Shown here piece after piece: positions 4,546 to 6,024 of a stretch of 6,024 bases of DNA. The notes beneath the pieces are model-generated. The model ran no database searches, was not told the origin of the DNA, and worked only from the letters and a program-made list of their open reading frames with translations. The stretch is from positions 1 through 6,024 of the forward strand of contig JAHQVR010000284.1 in NCBI GenBank assembly GCA_019634245.1, written 5' to 3'. Positions within the stretch are counted from its first letter, which is position 1, and every line of letters starts with the position of its first letter. Made by a program: the position numbers and the translations under genes. This DNA is from Gammaproteobacteria bacterium. Its GTDB lineage: Bacteria > Pseudomonadota > Gammaproteobacteria > Granulosicoccales > Granulosicoccaceae.

Positions 4546-6024
4546 GCACTCTCTCGCTGCTGTTTGATATTGTCAAAACAAGTAAGATCAATTTCGACTC
4601 CAATACGTCTCAGTTCTTCGTAAAAGGTTGGAATCGCGCCGGTGGCCATAAATTCACCACGCACCTTTCCTTCACTATCTCGACCATTTTGTCGGTATAT
4701 GAAAATGTCCTGTAGTTGAACGGTGCCGCTTTCCACACCGACTACCTCGGTCACTTTGGTGATTTTTCGAGATCCACAGGGATACCGTGTTTGTTGGATG
4801 ATCATATCTACTGCGGATGCCACTTGCTCTCTAATCGCCGCCACTGGCAACTCCATACCAGCCATTAACACCAGAACTTCAAGTCGGGAGATAACATCGC
4901 GTGGGGTATTAGCATGAATAGTTGTTAAAGAGCCATCATGACCGGTATTCATTGCCTGTAACATGTCAAGAGCCTCACCGCCTCGACACTCACCAACGAC
5001 AATTCGATCTGGCCGCATGCGCAGTGCGTTTTTGACCAATTCTCTTATTGTGATTTGCCCTTTTCCTTCCAGATTGGGAGGTCTTGCCTCCAGAGACACT
5101 AGATTGGGTTGAATAAGCTTCAGCTCAGCCGCATCCTCAATGGTCACGACCCGATCAGACTGAGGAATAAAGTTCGACAACACATTGAGCAATGTAGTTT
5201 TCCCAGATCCCGTGCCTCCAGACACAATAATATTTTTACGCATCTCAACAGCGATTTTTAGAAAATCCACCATCCTCTGATCGACTGAATCGGTAGCAAT
5301 CAAATCGGAGAACGCCAAGCGATGCTTTGGAAACTTTCGAATCGTTAGGCTAGGCCCCTTCAAGGCTAACGGCGGAATTACAGCATTCACCCTCGAACCA
5401 TCTTTCAAACGAGCATCCACAATGGGACTACTCTCATCAATCCGCCGGCCTATAGGCGTAATTATCCGCTCGATTACCGCATACACCGCTTTGTCACTGG
5501 AAAACTGATAGTCACTGCGGGTCAACTTTCCAGACTGCTCTACAAAAATCTCCTGATGATTGTTTACCATAACCTCGGTGACCGATTCATCGTTTAGGAA
5601 CTGTTCCAAAGGCCCTAACCCAATGGACTCATTCAGTACATTATTTCGCAATTGCTCAAGATCTAGTTCCTCGGGTATCTGTTCTGACAAGTCCTGAATG
5701 ATCGATGCGATAAGTGCTTTGGAATCTTTACGAAGTTCTGCATCAGACATGCGACTGACATCCTTCCTACGTAGATCCATCTGCTGCAAGAGTTGTTCGT
5801 GCACCATTCGGCTCCAGTACAACTGATCTTTTGAACTTGCTCGTTCTTCTATCGCGGAAATATCACGCTGCTGATGCGCAAGAGCAGCCCCTGGAAATTC
5901 TGTCGATTGAGGATTATTCTCGGATGCTGCGTTCGTTTGATTAGCAGTCGTATTAGATTGACCCGAATTAGCCGGAAATAACCCCTGTGCGTTTGAAGAG
6001 AGTCCCGAATCTAGTGGTGATGGG
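4542..6024 (-). CDS. tadA: TadA/CpaF-type secretion ATPase of the Tad (Flp) pilus, 5' end cut by the window edge
   Basis: Hexameric cytoplasmic ATPase of the type II/IV secretion superfamily that drives Flp pilus assembly at the inner membrane. Counting from a TTG codon at 5822, the sequence shows VTEVMVNN near residues 81-88, the IGRRIDESSPIVDARL segment at 124-139, Walker A GGTGSGKT at 202-209, the Asp box TIEDAAEL at 227-234, Walker B ending VVGECRGGEALDML at 275-288 (E278 the likely catalytic Glu) and the His box TGHDGSLTTIHAN at 293-305. All catalytic motifs are intact. The frame stays open from 5822 to the window edge for 67 more codons with no ATG, GTG or TTG. That stretch is rich in Ser, Asn, Gln, Thr and Ala, as in the variable N-terminal linkers of CpaF proteins, so I treat the gene as partial. 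Less likely starts are TTG 5822 (no clear Shine-Dalgarno) or ATG 5807 (GGAG four bases upstream). Its TGA stop overlaps the tadB ATG (ATGA), indicating translational coupling. Family and role are secure; the exact start is not visible. Confidence 0.96.
   Translation of the reverse strand, partial: PSPLDSGLSSNAQGLFPANSGQSNTTANQTNAASENNPQSTEFPGAALAHQQRDISAIEERASSKDQLYWSRMVHEQLLQQMDLRRKDVSRMSDAELRKDSKALIASIIQDLSEQIPEELDLEQLRNNVLNESIGLGPLEQFLNDESVTEVMVNNHQEIFVEQSGKLTRSDYQFSSDKAVYAVIERIITPIGRRIDESSPIVDARLKDGSRVNAVIPPLALKGPSLTIRKFPKHRLAFSDLIATDSVDQRMVDFLKIAVEMRKNIIVSGGTGSGKTTLLNVLSNFIPQSDRVVTIEDAAELKLIQPNLVSLEARPPNLEGKGQITIRELVKNALRMRPDRIVVGECRGGEALDMLQAMNTGHDGSLTTIHANTPRDVISRLEVLVLMAGMELPVAAIREQVASAVDMIIQQTRYPCGSRKITKVTEVVGVESGTVQLQDIFIYRQNGRDSEGKVRGEFMATGAIPTFYEELRRIGVEIDLTCFDNIKQQRESA

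Noticed and set aside
1..6024. Insertion sequence, integrase, CRISPR array, tRNA or toxin-antitoxin genes
   Set aside because: No transposase or integrase motifs, no regularly spaced repeats, no cloverleaf-like segment and no paired small genes were seen on either strand.

Overview
The window carries the downstream half of a tad (tight adherence, Flp type IVc pilus) locus, read entirely on the minus strand from right to left. The protein sequences, the mid-range GC content and the two Sec-type lipoproteins with outer-membrane-style +2 residues point to a Gram-negative bacterium. A gammaproteobacterium, perhaps marine or environmental, fits best, but this is an inference from family resemblance and not from a marker gene.

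Layout in transcription order: (1) 6024-4542, the CpaF/TadA secretion ATPase, with its 5' end outside the window; (2) 4545-3700 tadB and (3) 3703-2792 tadC, the two inner-membrane platform proteins; (4) 2771-2148, an unrecognised lipoprotein with an EF-hand-like Asp/Asn/Gly loop and a Pro/Glu-rich tail; (5) 2151-1723, a DUF192 protein; (6) 1715-1173, a TadD-like TPR lipoprotein; (7) 1153-221, a TadE/TadG-type pseudopilin. The last 220 bases (220-1) hold no supportable gene. The genes form one tight operon. Three junctions are ATGA overlaps (tadA/tadB, tadB/tadC, lipoprotein/DUF192), the other gaps are about 20 nt or less, and no internal promoter or terminator was found. The promoter, the Flp pilin, prepilin peptidase, RcpA secretin and TadZ genes would be expected beyond the right edge.

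The genes work together as follows. The ATPase powers the TadB/TadC platform, which assembles pilin. TadD is thought to help at the outer membrane. The TadE-like protein is a minor pseudopilin. The lipoprotein and DUF192 protein sit between tadC and tadD, where the classical order has nothing.

The most interesting signal is that this two-gene pair is bounded by two direct copies of a 12-nt sequence (GTTAAGGAGTAA in the sense direction), each containing the ribosome binding site of the following lipoprotein gene. Recombination between the copies would remove the pair exactly and leave tadC followed by a ribosome binding site and tadD. The pair therefore looks like an accessory module in a tad operon, though chance similarity of two strong Shine-Dalgarno sites is a real alternative.
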